A DNA stretch of 55,193 nt from an uncultured Spirochaetales bacterium (GCA_949293595.1 CASFDW010000004.1:1-55193), one strand, 5' to 3'. Positions 42,948 through 51,457 are shown, counted from the stretch's first letter. Notes: generated from the sequence alone by a model not told the origin. Numbers and translations: made by a program.

Positions 42948-43610
42948 CTAAACGGATAGAAGGCCCTTGAAATCCAGTATCTCCACAATCCCGCGCCTTG
43001 TACGCACATAACCCTCCTTTTCCAATCCCGCAAGAATCTGTGATACGAGGCTGCGCGCGATGGCAAGGTCGTTTGCAATCTCCGTCTGCGTGAGATGGAG
43101 GACAGGGCTTCCTTCCTGGCTGCTTTTTTCCGTAAGCAGGACCGCAACCATGGTCTTGGGCGATGTGAACGCCTTTTCCCTCAATGCGAAAAGGATGTCG
43201 GAGAACCTGTCGGTGAACAGCCGCCTGATGAAGTCCTGCATCTCCGGATATTTTTTCTGTATTTCCTTGTAGCCGTCGGCCGGTATCTTCAGTATCTCCA
43301 CATCCGTATCCGCAACCAGAGCTACGGCGATTGTTTTCTCGTAAAGTGTTTCCGCGGCGGAGAGAACACATATGTCGTCCTCGAACAGATAGTAAAGAGT
43401 GACTGTTTTTCCGGCATCGTTCATGCTGAGCGCCTTTATCCTCCCGGAGAGCACTATTATTATGTTGGAGCAACATCCGCATCTGCCGTCGGTGATCACA
43501 TCGCCTTTTTTGAATTCCTGGGTATAGGAAATGTATGATAGTCTTTTCCGATCCTCCTCCGCCAGACTTTCGAAGAATGGGAAGACATGGTTGAATCGTT
43601 CGCGGAACAT
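42948..43610 (-). CDS. Crp/Fnr family transcriptional regulator (with CGCC motif)
   Basis: The 220-aa protein has an N-terminal cyclic-nucleotide-binding-like beta roll (VITDGRCGCCSNIIIVLSGRIKAL ... VTLYYLFEDDICVLSAAE) and a C-terminal Crp HTH (LTQTEIANDLAIARSLVSQILAGLEKEGYV). Cysteines 44, 46 and 47 form a CGCC cluster unlike the four Fe-S cysteines of Fnr. They could sense thiols or sulfur species. It sits directly upstream of the sulfur operon and probably activates it. The ATG lies six bases after TGCTATATT with no SD, so the transcript may be leaderless. Confidence 0.88.
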   Translation of the reverse strand: MFRERFNHVFPFFESLAEEDRKRLSYISYTQEFKKGDVITDGRCGCCSNIIIVLSGRIKALSMNDAGKTVTLYYLFEDDICVLSAAETLYEKTIAVALVADTDVEILKIPADGYKEIQKKYPEMQDFIRRLFTDRFSDILFALREKAFTSPKTMVAVLLTEKSSQEGSPVLHLTQTEIANDLAIARSLVSQILAGLEKEGYVRTRRGIVEILDFKGLLSV

Positions 43611-43616
43611 GCTTGA

Positions 43617-43625
43617 AATATAGCA
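43617..43625 (-). promoter_or_regulatory. Extended -10 box directly upstream of the first Crp/Fnr gene
   Basis: TGC-TATATT on the minus strand ends six bases before the ATG, giving a predicted leaderless transcript. Confidence 0.45.
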
Positions 43626-43648
43626 GAAAAAGTATAGATTATAAAAGC

Positions 43649-44314
43649 ATGGAGCATGGACTGTTTTCAGTGATGGAGGCTTCTTTCCCGCCACTGTCCG
43701 TCCTGGACTGTGAAGACAGGAGTCTACTCGAGGAAAAATCGGAGGTGAGGACGTATCCCTGCGGTGCCTTGATGCATGGCAGGGATTGTCCCTTGGACAG
43801 CGTGATCTTCGTTCAAAAGGGGCTTGTGAATGTCTATACAAGCGTGAAGGGGAAGGGTGAGCTTCTGCTTTTCTATGTCAAGGAGGGCGGGGGATGCGTG
43901 TTTGCCGCCCCGAAGCTGGTAGAGAACGTGAAAATGGATTTCATGTTCCGCGCTGCCAAGGACTGCTCCGTGATACTGGTTTCCCAGGACATCTTCCATT
44001 CGATCGAGAAGAAATATCCGTCTCTCTACGAGCAGGTTGACAGGTTGCTGGCCCTCAGACTGGAGAGGATTGTTTCCATAATGGAGCTGGTGGCCTTCTC
44101 TCCAATGGAGGAGAGGCTCAGGAGATACATCCGCTCCCAGATGGAGGCATATGGGGGGAACACGCTCATGCTGAGCCACGAAAGCATCAGCCGCGACATT
44201 GGCACAAGAAGGGAGGTGGTCAGCCGTATCCTCTCTTATTATAAGGACATAGGAGTGGTCTCCCTTTCCCGGCAGCGGATAGAAATAACCAATCCGGGGT
44301 TTTTCTCTTCCTGA
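43649..44314 (+). CDS. Second Crp/Fnr family transcriptional regulator
   Basis: The 221-aa protein has the same layout: a beta roll with SEVRTYPCGALMHGRDCPLDSVIFVQKGLVNVY and LLLFYVKEGGGCVFAA, a dimer helix, and a Crp HTH (LMLSHESISRDIGTRREVVSRILSYYKDIGVV). Several cysteines (21, 38, 47, 73) may be regulatory. The ATG at 43649 is taken as start; a TTG twelve codons upstream and an ATG eight codons later are alternatives, and none has a clear SD. It is divergent from the first Crp/Fnr gene with only 38 bases between the starts, so the two promoters overlap. Confidence 0.83.
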   Translation: MEHGLFSVMEASFPPLSVLDCEDRSLLEEKSEVRTYPCGALMHGRDCPLDSVIFVQKGLVNVYTSVKGKGELLLFYVKEGGGCVFAAPKLVENVKMDFMFRAAKDCSVILVSQDIFHSIEKKYPSLYEQVDRLLALRLERIVSIMELVAFSPMEERLRRYIRSQMEAYGGNTLMLSHESISRDIGTRREVVSRILSYYKDIGVVSLSRQRIEITNPGFFSS

Positions 44315-45214
44315 TCAGTCCTTCTTCTTCTTTGCAGGTGTCACCGCCTGGACGAACCTTTCCGTCTTATCTGACCTCTGCTTCGGAAACACCAGTCCGT
44401 ACCTGATGCTGTAGTTCCATATGACCTTCTTCTGCAGGAGATCCGCCGCGAAATCCTCCCATAGGGGGCAGGATACCATCAGAGCTCCTTCCTTCACCGC
44501 ATCGAAATACTTTTTGTCGTAAAACGGGATGTCGGCAAGATGTATCTTCTTATGGAAGGCCCGCATGTCGTCCCTCAGCATGTCGAAGCTTTTGTTGAAG
44601 CCCTTGACCGGTATAAGCAGGTCTTCGCCGTACATGTCCTCTATGTCCAGCACATCCTTGTCCGCCAACGGATGGTCCTGACCTACGAGCACTGTTATCG
44701 GGTAGGTGGACATGCCCAGAGCCTCGGCCTGATAACGCCTGAGCATCGCCTCGTCGTAACAGCATGCGACGATGTCTATGCCGTTGCCGAGGTTTGAAAA
44801 GATTTCATCGTTGCCTATGCTGGAGTTTATGAACGGCACCTGCTCGAATCCGAGTTCTTCCGGTATCTTCCTCCTGTTCCTGCAAAGGAAAGCGGAGAAT
44901 GGTTTGAACGGGCTCATGGAGGAGACACCGACATAGATGGTGTTCCTGCTTTCCTCCTCCGCCTCGCGTATCTTCTTCATGGCTCCGTTGGCATACCTGA
45001 CCATGAATCTCGCCTCCTCAAGAAGGACCTTTCCGGCCCTGGTGAGCGAAATATCCTTGCGGGTCCTGTCGAACAGCCTGACACCGAGCATCTCCTCCAG
45101 CTGTCCCACCATCCTGTTCAGTGCGCTCTGGCTTATTCCGAGTTCCCCGCAGGCCTCTTTCAGATTGAGTTTTTCGGCCAAGATTATGAAGCCGTCAAGA
45201 TTCTTGTCGTACAT
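44315..45214 (-). CDS. LysR family transcriptional regulator
   Basis: The 299-aa protein has the LysR HTH at its N-terminus (GFIILAEKLNLKEACGELGISQSALNRMVGQLEEMLGVRLFDRTRKDISLT) and a periplasmic-binding-like effector domain after residue 90. It ends in a lysine-rich tail. It is the last gene of the MATE-iadA-LysR operon, unlike the usual divergent layout of LysR regulators, and its stop abuts that of the convergent Crp gene. It may respond to a dipeptide or amino acid linked to IadA. Confidence 0.9.
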   Translation of the reverse strand: MYDKNLDGFIILAEKLNLKEACGELGISQSALNRMVGQLEEMLGVRLFDRTRKDISLTRAGKVLLEEARFMVRYANGAMKKIREAEEESRNTIYVGVSSMSPFKPFSAFLCRNRRKIPEELGFEQVPFINSSIGNDEIFSNLGNGIDIVACCYDEAMLRRYQAEALGMSTYPITVLVGQDHPLADKDVLDIEDMYGEDLLIPVKGFNKSFDMLRDDMRAFHKKIHLADIPFYDKKYFDAVKEGALMVSCPLWEDFAADLLQKKVIWNYSIRYGLVFPKQRSDKTERFVQAVTPAKKKKD

Positions 45215-45221
45215 CGGTCTC

Positions 45222-46337
45222 CTACAGGCAGTCCTCGTACATGCCCTGTTTAGTGTATGTTCCGTTCTTCATCAATACGCCTCCGGCAAAAAGCATGTCC
45301 ACGTTTCTTCCGTCAAGAACAAGGATGTCCGCATCGCAGCCCTTCCTGAGCTCGCCCTTTCCTGCAAGCATCAGGGCTCTTGCAGGATTTTTCGTGGCCA
45401 ATGCGAAAGCCGTTCTTTTTTCCACACCGAGATCGATGAGGTCGAATACTGTTTCCAGAAGGTTTTTTATCGAACCGGCCTTCATCCCTATGATCTCCTT
45501 CCTCTCGTTCCAGACAGGGAAGGAGCCGTTGCTGTCGGTGCTCAGGCTCAACTGGTCGTCATTTATTCCCAAAAGGCCTGTGATCTGGTCTTCCTTGCCC
45601 TTCTGACATGTCAGATCCACATGCCCGCCCATGGATAGCCATTTTCTGGCCGCCTCCGGGTGCGTCCCCATATGCGTGGGATAGAAATGCCTTATGGGAA
45701 GGGTGGTGTCATGCATGATTCCGAACAGATCGTCCAGCGCCCTGTCGTCAGCACCGACATGGATGTGGGTGATGCCGCATTTGCGGCTCATGAGGCTGGC
45801 CATGCGTACGTTCGCGGCAAGCCGCAGCAGCTCGCTCCTCGACGGCATGGAGCATCTGTGGTCGCCGATGGCGACCTTGACACCGATTATCTCGTCGATG
45901 AACATCACATCGTCCCCGACGTTTCCTGTGATGGTGGGAGACGGCAGCTGGTAGCTGCCTGTGAGGCACCATGCGGAGAGCCCGTACTCGCGTACAGCCC
46001 TGGTTTTTGCAACAAGGTCCCGGACCGTCCTGGTATAGCCGTCGGTGCCGAGCAGCCCGACCACGCTGGTGACTCCGGCTTCGACGATTTTCTTTTCGCC
46101 GAGCGGAGGAACGCGTGAGAGGCAGCCGTCCTCCCCGCCACCTCCCGTCAGATGGACGTGTCCGTCCACGAGTCCCGGAACCGCAAGCCTTCCGCCGGCA
46201 TCCACCTCGATGCATCCGGGGTAGCCCTCAAGATGCTTTCCTATCTCCTGTATCCTGCCACCTGCAATGAGTATGTCGTTGATTCCGTCCGCCACGTCGG
46301 AGATTATCTCCGCGTTTCTAATGATTGTCATGTCCAT
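45222..46337 (-). CDS. iadA: Isoaspartyl dipeptidase (beta-aspartyl peptidase)
   Basis: IadA hydrolyses beta-aspartyl dipeptides left by degradation of damaged proteins. The 371-aa amidohydrolase has the family form of the metal site (VPGLVDGHVHLTGGGGEDG), Lys in IGVKVAIGDHRCS, His in ITHIHVGADDR and HFYPTHMG, and Asp in LSLSTDSNGSFPVWNE. AGGAGG eight bases before the first ATG marks the start, and the ATG follows the MATE stop codon immediately. The residues for isoaspartyl recognition (GGGGEDG, DHR) support this name over a generic amidohydrolase. Confidence 0.93.
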   Translation of the reverse strand: MDMTIIRNAEIISDVADGINDILIAGGRIQEIGKHLEGYPGCIEVDAGGRLAVPGLVDGHVHLTGGGGEDGCLSRVPPLGEKKIVEAGVTSVVGLLGTDGYTRTVRDLVAKTRAVREYGLSAWCLTGSYQLPSPTITGNVGDDVMFIDEIIGVKVAIGDHRCSMPSRSELLRLAANVRMASLMSRKCGITHIHVGADDRALDDLFGIMHDTTLPIRHFYPTHMGTHPEAARKWLSMGGHVDLTCQKGKEDQITGLLGINDDQLSLSTDSNGSFPVWNERKEIIGMKAGSIKNLLETVFDLIDLGVEKRTAFALATKNPARALMLAGKGELRKGCDADILVLDGRNVDMLFAGGVLMKNGTYTKQGMYEDCL

Positions 46338-47690
46338 CTATCGTTCCTCCTTCACGTCAAGTGAATGAAGCCAATCGGCCTTTTTTAGGTAAATCAGGAA
46401 AAGGATGCTCGAAACCGACCATGTCAGCGGATATGCCGAGTATACGATTTCTATCCTATGAATAAAAGAAAGCACCGCGGTGATATAGGTTACACGCAAA
46501 GCACACCAGGAGCCGAACATTATGAGCATCGGTACCGAGGCCTTGCCAGCTCCGCGCAGTATTCCGGCTATGCAGTGCGACAGGGCCAGGAAGCAGTAGA
46601 AGAGCGATTCGATCCGGGCCTGTCTGGTACCGTATGCCACAACGAGCGGATCGTCGTTGAACAGGGCGACAAGAACCGGGGCCATCAGGAAAAAGGCTAT
46701 TCCTATGAGCTCGGCAAGGCTTATCGAGCAGAGGATTGCGAAGCGTGCGCCCTTTTTCGCCCTGTCGTACTTCCGTGCCCCCAGATTCTGCCCTATGAAC
46801 GTGGTCAGGCCAAGGGAGAAGCATGTGACCGGAAGAAACGCGAAGCCCTCGATCTTGCTGTATGCCCCGCTACCTGCCACGGCAACGGATGAGAATGTGT
46901 TTATGTTTGTCTGTACGACCGTGTTCGCGAAACCTATGACCGAATTCTGCACACCTGCCGGAAGCCCGTATCTTATTATTTGTCTCAAAATCGGGAGATG
47001 GATCCTTATTCTTTTCAGATCAACCCTGTATGGTGCGTCCGTCCTGGCAAGCTTGGCGATGCAGAGTATTGTGCTGACCGCCTGGCTCAGTATCGTGGCG
47101 AAAGCGGCGGAGCCGACGCCGAGTCCGAGCAATCCAACGAACAGCAGGTCGCAGATCACGTTGATCACCGAGGATATTATCAGATAATAAAGCGGATGAC
47201 GGCTGTCTCCGACGGCATTCATTATTCCCATGCATATGTTGTACATCACCGAGAAGAGGATGCCCATCGTGTATATCCGGAAATATGCTATGCTGTTGGG
47301 CATGATATCCTCCGGGGTCTTCATCAGTCCCAGGATGCGCGGGGTGAAGATTATTCCGAACAATGTCAGCAGCACGCCGCTTATCAGGCCGAAGGCGAGA
47401 TCCGTATGCACCGCTTTTTCCAAAGTGGTCCAGTTCCTTGCTCCGAAGCTTTTCGAGATCACGACACCCGCCCCGATCGCCACGCCGTTGAAAAATCCGA
47501 CCATCATGAATATCAGCGGGCTCGAGGACGAGACCGCGGCCAGTGCCTGCGGACCGAGGAAGTTTCCCACTATAAGCGAATCCGCCGCATTGTAAAGCTG
47601 CTGGAACAGATTACCGAGGAAGAGGGGGATTGCGAACCTTATCAGGTTGCTCTTAATAGGCCCTTCTGTGAAATCAAGGTTCTTTCCCAT
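46338..47690 (-). CDS. MATE family efflux transporter
   Basis: The 450-aa protein has twelve predicted helices in two similar halves. The MATE signature is LGNLFQQLYNAADSLIVGNFLGPQALAAVSSSSPLIF near the N-terminus, and the counterpart is ...TFIGQNLGARKYDRAKKGARFAI in the second half. It exports cationic drugs or metabolites using Na+ or H+. AAGGAGG before the ATG at 47690 fixes the start. It heads an operon with iadA and the LysR gene; the substrate is unknown. Confidence 0.92.
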   Translation of the reverse strand: MGKNLDFTEGPIKSNLIRFAIPLFLGNLFQQLYNAADSLIVGNFLGPQALAAVSSSSPLIFMMVGFFNGVAIGAGVVISKSFGARNWTTLEKAVHTDLAFGLISGVLLTLFGIIFTPRILGLMKTPEDIMPNSIAYFRIYTMGILFSVMYNICMGIMNAVGDSRHPLYYLIISSVINVICDLLFVGLLGLGVGSAAFATILSQAVSTILCIAKLARTDAPYRVDLKRIRIHLPILRQIIRYGLPAGVQNSVIGFANTVVQTNINTFSSVAVAGSGAYSKIEGFAFLPVTCFSLGLTTFIGQNLGARKYDRAKKGARFAILCSISLAELIGIAFFLMAPVLVALFNDDPLVVAYGTRQARIESLFYCFLALSHCIAGILRGAGKASVPMLIMFGSWCALRVTYITAVLSFIHRIEIVYSAYPLTWSVSSILFLIYLKKADWLHSLDVKEER

Positions 47691-47793
47691 CTCTCCTCCT
47701 TGGTTTTTTATAGCACCGCGACCGATTCTTCTCAATAAGATGGGTGTAAATTCTTTTCCTCATTCCTGGTGAAAAACACTTTTTTCAAAATAG

Positions 47794-47810
47794 TGGACAT
47801 CATATGTCCA
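47794..47810. promoter_or_regulatory. Palindrome in the MATE/sigma divergent region
   Basis: TGGACAT-CAT-ATGTCCA is a perfect seven-base inverted repeat between the divergent MATE and sigma-factor genes, a good candidate operator. Confidence 0.4.
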
Positions 47811-47848
47811 TGCAAGGCATCTATATTTCTTTTCGAAGGAGAAAAAAA

Positions 47849-48598
47849 ATGTATTCCAAGCAGCAGGAACTTCTGGAAAAGACATTGGCGGGGGATGACA
47901 GGGCCAAATCCGAGCTTGTGGGGATGTACCAGCCTTTGGCAAGAAAGACCGCATCCTATTTCCTTTCTTTTGCGGGAGACAATCCGTCGGTTTCGTTCGA
48001 CGACCTTCTTTCGGAGGCCAATTATGGATTTCTTGTCTCGTTGAAGACCTACGATCCCGGAAAGGGGCATGCGTTCGCCGCCTATGTGGAGAACGGTATG
48101 AGGATGGCAGTGAGAAAGTATCTTTCGGTCTGCTCCCGTCCCATTAGGCTGCCCAAATACCAGATAGAGAGGATGAGCCGCTTGGACAGATGTCTTTCGA
48201 AGCTGGACGGACGCAGTCCCGACGTCCTCGACATATCGGAGAGAACGGGGATGTCCACGGACGTGGTGATGGAGCTGTTCGAGATAAGGAACACGCAGAG
48301 ATGCCTGAGCCTGGACCTGGGGGACGATGGGGAATCACCTTCAATCTGCGACATGGTCGGGTGTGATGATTTCACGGCCGAGTACGAGCGTTGCTCGATC
48401 ATTTCCGATATTTTTTCGTTCCTGCGGGAAACGGGGGACAGGGAATCCTACATTGTCAAGGCGCTTACGGGCTGTTTCGGGGAGGAGAAGCGTACTGCCA
48501 GGCAGATTTCGGTCGAGCTCGGCATCTCGGTTTCAACCGTCCGGAAATGCTATGCCGACATGCTTTCAAGGATGAGGATGCAATTCTCTGTTGCGTGA
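47849..48598 (+). CDS. Sigma-70 family RNA polymerase sigma factor
   Basis: The 249-aa protein has sigma region 2 (FDDLLSEANYGFLVSLKTYDPGKGHAFAAYVENGMRMAVRKYL), a region-3-like part (LPKYQIERMSRLDRCLSKLDG) and region 4 (RTARQISVELGISVSTVRKCYADMLSRM). It is an alternative sigma of the WhiG/SigF/SigB size class. It lacks region 1.1 and is not the housekeeping factor. AAGGAG before the ATG at 47849 sets the start. Divergent from MATE and closed by its own terminator, it stands alone; no anti-sigma gene is adjacent. Confidence 0.88.
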   Translation: MYSKQQELLEKTLAGDDRAKSELVGMYQPLARKTASYFLSFAGDNPSVSFDDLLSEANYGFLVSLKTYDPGKGHAFAAYVENGMRMAVRKYLSVCSRPIRLPKYQIERMSRLDRCLSKLDGRSPDVLDISERTGMSTDVVMELFEIRNTQRCLSLDLGDDGESPSICDMVGCDDFTAEYERCSIISDIFSFLRETGDRESYIVKALTGCFGEEKRTARQISVELGISVSTVRKCYADMLSRMRMQFSVA

Positions 48599-48651
48599 TT
48601 TGTTTTTTGTGGTAGACTGTATTGGCATAGTTATTCTTCGAAAGTTTTTTG

Positions 48652-48680
48652 ACCTGGCGCTGCCAGGTTTTCTTTTTCTT
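48652..48680 (+). terminator. Terminator after the sigma-factor gene
   Basis: ACCTGGC and GCCAGGT form a perfect seven-pair stem with a three-base loop, followed by a T-rich tract. Confidence 0.85.
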
Positions 48681-48727
48681 GCAAAAAAAGCCGTAATGGA
48701 TAAGAATGATATTGGTACAAAACCTTA

Positions 48728-48793
48728 GATCGTATAAGCCCGAAATAGGGTCGGGTGTTTCTACAGGCTACCTGAAATAGTCTTGCTACGATC
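48728..48793 (+). promoter_or_regulatory. Purine (guanine-type) riboswitch aptamer
   Basis: The leader folds like the xpt-type aptamer. P1 is GATCGTA/TACGATC, J1/2 is TAAG, the P2 hairpin is CCCG/CGGG, and J2/3 is GTTTCTAC, identical to consensus. P3 is AGGCTA/TAGTCT with loop CCTGAAA. The base just before the 3' strand of P1 is C (equivalent to C74), so the ligand should be guanine-like. J3/1 reads TGC instead of AC, one base longer than in xpt. The downstream gene, guanine deaminase, agrees with a guanine or oxopurine ligand. Confidence 0.85.
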
Positions 48794-48819
48794 CATCGTA
48801 AGGCATTTGCCGATGGAGG
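48787..48819 (+). promoter_or_regulatory. Expression platform masking the guaD SD
   Basis: CCATCG (48793-48798) can pair with CGATGG (48811-48816), hiding part of the GGAGG at 48815-48819. TACGA (P1) can instead pair with TCGTA (48796-48800), which would free the SD. No T tract follows, so control appears translational. Confidence 0.5.
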
Positions 48820-48823
48820 CGTG

Positions 48824-50086
48824 ATGGACAAGTTTTTAATCAAGGGTGATTTGGCCTGGAGCGGTTGCGACCGTGTCATCGTCAGCAGGAAGGATGCTTA
48901 CATTCTGGTGGAGGACGGCCTGGTCTCCGGAGTGTTCGACCGGAGACCGGAGGGGGAATATGAGTTTTATGACTATGGAGGTCACCTGGTCGTTCCTGGA
49001 ATGACCGACCTGCACCTGCATGCCCCCCAGTACCAGTTTGCAGGACTCTATATGGACGAGGAACTTCTGCAGTGGCTGGAAAAGCATACCTTTCCGATAG
49101 AGGCGGAATACCGCGATGTGGAATATGCGGAAAAGGCCTATGGGATTTTCACTGAGGATCTGAAAAACAGCTGCACAACGAGAGCCGTGGTCTTTGCAAC
49201 GGTCCACAGGGATTCCACGCTCCTCCTGATGGACATGATGGAGGCTTCGGGGCTGATAAGCTATGTAGGAAAGGTCAACATGGACCGCAATTGTCCGGAC
49301 TCGCTCCGGGAGAAGACCGACGAGTCGATACGGGAAACCTTGGCATACATCGATGAATCACGGAGATTCTCAAGAACAAAACCGATCATAACCCCAAGGT
49401 TCATTCCCTCGTGCACCGACGGATTGATGGAGGTCCTGGGAAGGATAGCATATGAGGGCAACATCCCCGTGCAAAGCCACCTTGATGAGAATCTCGGCGA
49501 GATAGGCTGGGTATCGGAGCTTTGCCCATGGAGCAGGAACTATGCCGATGCCTACGACAGGTTCGGCATGATGGGCAGGGTGAAGACAGTAATGGCGCAT
49601 GTCGTATGGCCGTCCGAGGAGGAAATCGTATTGCTGAGGCGTCCCGGTGTGTTCGTGGCCCATTCCCCGTCCTCAAACATCAATCTCGCTTCAGGCATAG
49701 CTCCGGTGAGGAGATTCATCGACGAAGGAATCGGATGCGGTTTGGCAACCGATGTGGCCGGAGGGTCGAGTCTGTCGATGTTCAGGATGATCACCGATGC
49801 AATCCAGGCAAGCAAGCTGCGTTGGCGCCTTGTCGATGACAAACTGGGGGCGCTTGGTTTCGACGAGGCCTTCTATCTTGCGACAAGAGGCGGCGGCTCG
49901 TTCTTCGGGAAGGTAGGGGCGTTCGAGCCCGGTTTTGAGGCCGATATCCTCGTGTTGGACGAGAGCGGTGCCAGATCCGTCCTGCGGGAGAGGATGGATG
50001 TCAGGGACAGATTGGAATTCTATGCCTACCGTCTTGCGGATGAAAGGCCTCTGGCCAAATTCGTAAGGGGAGAGAGGATCATCTGA
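48824..50086 (+). CDS. guaD: Guanine deaminase
   Basis: GuaD converts guanine to xanthine and ammonia. The 420-aa zinc amidohydrolase has VVPGMTDLHLHAPQYQFAG (metal HxH and the PQ substrate motif), PRFIPSCTDGLM, VQSHLDENLGEIGWV, MAHVVWPSEEEIVLL, HSPSSNINLASGIAPV and the metal Asp in GLATDVAGGSS. These are specific to guanine deaminase. It is preceded by a purine riboswitch with only 30 bases between the aptamer and the ATG. A GTG one codon earlier is possible, but the ATG has better SD spacing. Confidence 0.95.
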   Translation: MDKFLIKGDLAWSGCDRVIVSRKDAYILVEDGLVSGVFDRRPEGEYEFYDYGGHLVVPGMTDLHLHAPQYQFAGLYMDEELLQWLEKHTFPIEAEYRDVEYAEKAYGIFTEDLKNSCTTRAVVFATVHRDSTLLLMDMMEASGLISYVGKVNMDRNCPDSLREKTDESIRETLAYIDESRRFSRTKPIITPRFIPSCTDGLMEVLGRIAYEGNIPVQSHLDENLGEIGWVSELCPWSRNYADAYDRFGMMGRVKTVMAHVVWPSEEEIVLLRRPGVFVAHSPSSNINLASGIAPVRRFIDEGIGCGLATDVAGGSSLSMFRMITDAIQASKLRWRLVDDKLGALGFDEAFYLATRGGGSFFGKVGAFEPGFEADILVLDESGARSVLRERMDVRDRLEFYAYRLADERPLAKFVRGERII

Positions 50087-50091
50087 GCGGA

Positions 50092-50113
50092 AGAAGGAGG
50101 AATTCCTTCTTTT
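50092..50113. terminator. Terminator between guaD and nrdB (convergent)
   Basis: AGAAGGA and TCCTTCT form a seven-pair stem with a GGAAT loop, followed by TTT; it probably ends guaD transcription. Confidence 0.6.
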
Positions 50114-50115
50114 GC

Positions 50116-51162
50116 TCATAGATCGTCCACCAGGGCCGTGCTTTTCGCATAGGCGGTGCTTCGGGCCTCGAAGAAGTCTGTCTTGACCATGTTCGCGTTC
50201 GAGTATTGCGATACCCAGGACATGTCGGCGGGCTCATCGGTGCATCCTTCATACAGAGGGGTGAAGCCGAGCGACGTCCATCTCAGGTTTCCCAGATAGC
50301 GTATGTAGTCTTCGAGCATCTTCCTCGTCAGACCGGGAATCTCATCTCCGATCGCATAAAATCCCCATTGGATCTCCTGTTCGACCCCTTCCTGCATCAT
50401 CGACCTGTATGTCTCTACGCATTCATCGTCGAAAAGGTCGGGCTCCTCCTTTTTCAATTCAAGGATCATGTTCCTGAAAAGCCACAGATGGGTGTTCTCA
50501 TCGCGGTTGATGTACCTTATCTCCTGTGCGGATCCTGGCATCTTGCCGTTTCTCGAAAGATTATAGAAAAACATGAACCCGGAATAGAAGTATATCCCTT
50601 CAAGAATATAGTTTGCGACCAGCACCTTCATGAGAGACCGTCGGTCCCTGTGCTCGAGGAAGCTGTTGTATATTCCTCCGATGAACGTGTTCCTCCTCAG
50701 CAGATGGTCGTCAGACCTCCATTGGAAAAGTATTTCGTCCCGCTCCTCCGGAGAACAGATCGTATCAAGCATGTACGAATAGCTCTGGGAATGGACGCAT
50801 TCCTGGAATGTCTGTATGTGCAGGCACAGCGATACCTCGTTTGCGGTTATGTATCCGCTGATATTGGGCAGGTTTGCCGTCTGTAGAGAGTCCAGGAACA
50901 CAAGGAAGGACAGTATCTTGTCATATGCCTTCCTCTCCGCAGGAAGAAGCAGACGATAGTCCTTCAGGTCCTGGTTGAGGTTTATCTCCTCTGGTATCCA
51001 GAAATTATTCATTGCCTGACGGTACCAGTCGCTGGTCCATGGGTATTTCAGATTGTTGAAATCGTTCAGGTTGGTGGTGTTTCCACCTATCATCCGCCTT
51101 TTGACGACCTCGGTGTCGCCAAAAGGATTGAACAGAGGTTTTGCCTCAAGATGGTCCTTCAT
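50116..51162 (-). CDS. nrdB: Ribonucleoside-diphosphate reductase, beta subunit
   Basis: NrdB holds the dimetal centre and radical of class I ribonucleotide reductase. The 348-aa protein has the ligands Asp in FLVFLDSLQ, Glu and His in FQECVHSQSYSYM (with Tyr at the radical position), Glu in YILEGIYFYSGF, and Glu and His in RDENTHLWLF. It is thus a tyrosyl-radical type by sequence. AAGGAG seven bases before the ATG supports the start. It follows nrdA in the same operon. Confidence 0.95.
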   Translation of the reverse strand: MKDHLEAKPLFNPFGDTEVVKRRMIGGNTTNLNDFNNLKYPWTSDWYRQAMNNFWIPEEINLNQDLKDYRLLLPAERKAYDKILSFLVFLDSLQTANLPNISGYITANEVSLCLHIQTFQECVHSQSYSYMLDTICSPEERDEILFQWRSDDHLLRRNTFIGGIYNSFLEHRDRRSLMKVLVANYILEGIYFYSGFMFFYNLSRNGKMPGSAQEIRYINRDENTHLWLFRNMILELKKEEPDLFDDECVETYRSMMQEGVEQEIQWGFYAIGDEIPGLTRKMLEDYIRYLGNLRWTSLGFTPLYEGCTDEPADMSWVSQYSNANMVKTDFFEARSTAYAKSTALVDDL

Positions 51163-51171
51163 GTTTTCTCC

Positions 51172-51447
51172 TTATGATGAGCAGGATTCGCATTCCTCAA
51201 CCTCGAGGGACCTGCTCCTGACATAATAGAGCGTCTTCACACCGGACCGCCAGGCCTCGAGATAGAGATCGAGTATCCGTCTCATCGTGTAATCGTTTGT
51301 GATGTAGAGGTTGACCGACTGAGCCTGGTCGATATGCCTCTGCCTTGTCCCCGCAGCCCTCATCGACCATGTCTGGTCGATCTCATGTGCATTCTTGTAA
51401 TACCACCAGGTGGATGGCGAGAGTTCAGGAGCGAGGCGCGGGAGCAT
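51172..51447 (-). CDS. nrdA: C-terminal fragment of NrdA (after frameshift)
   Basis: The 91 residues continue the NrdA sequence exactly: LAPELSPSTWWYYKNAHEIDQTWSMRAAGTRQRHIDQAQSVNLYI, the end of the catalytic barrel, down to the redox tail ECESCSS, whose cysteines are reduced by thioredoxin. The main nrdA frame stops ten bases earlier. The join lies in +1 relation; reading FF then KKGAMLPRLAPEL restores the gene. An AGAAGGG four bases before the ATG could allow separate translation, so a split protein cannot be excluded. Confidence 0.8.
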   Translation of the reverse strand: MLPRLAPELSPSTWWYYKNAHEIDQTWSMRAAGTRQRHIDQAQSVNLYITNDYTMRRILDLYLEAWRSGVKTLYYVRSRSLEVEECESCSS

Positions 51448-51457
51448 GGCACCCTTC

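Noticed and set aside
48728..48793. 2'-deoxyguanosine (Mesoplasma-type) riboswitch
   Set aside because: J2/3 keeps the standard GTTTCTAC core, including the U that contacts guanine; only J3/1 differs, so guanine-type is the better call.
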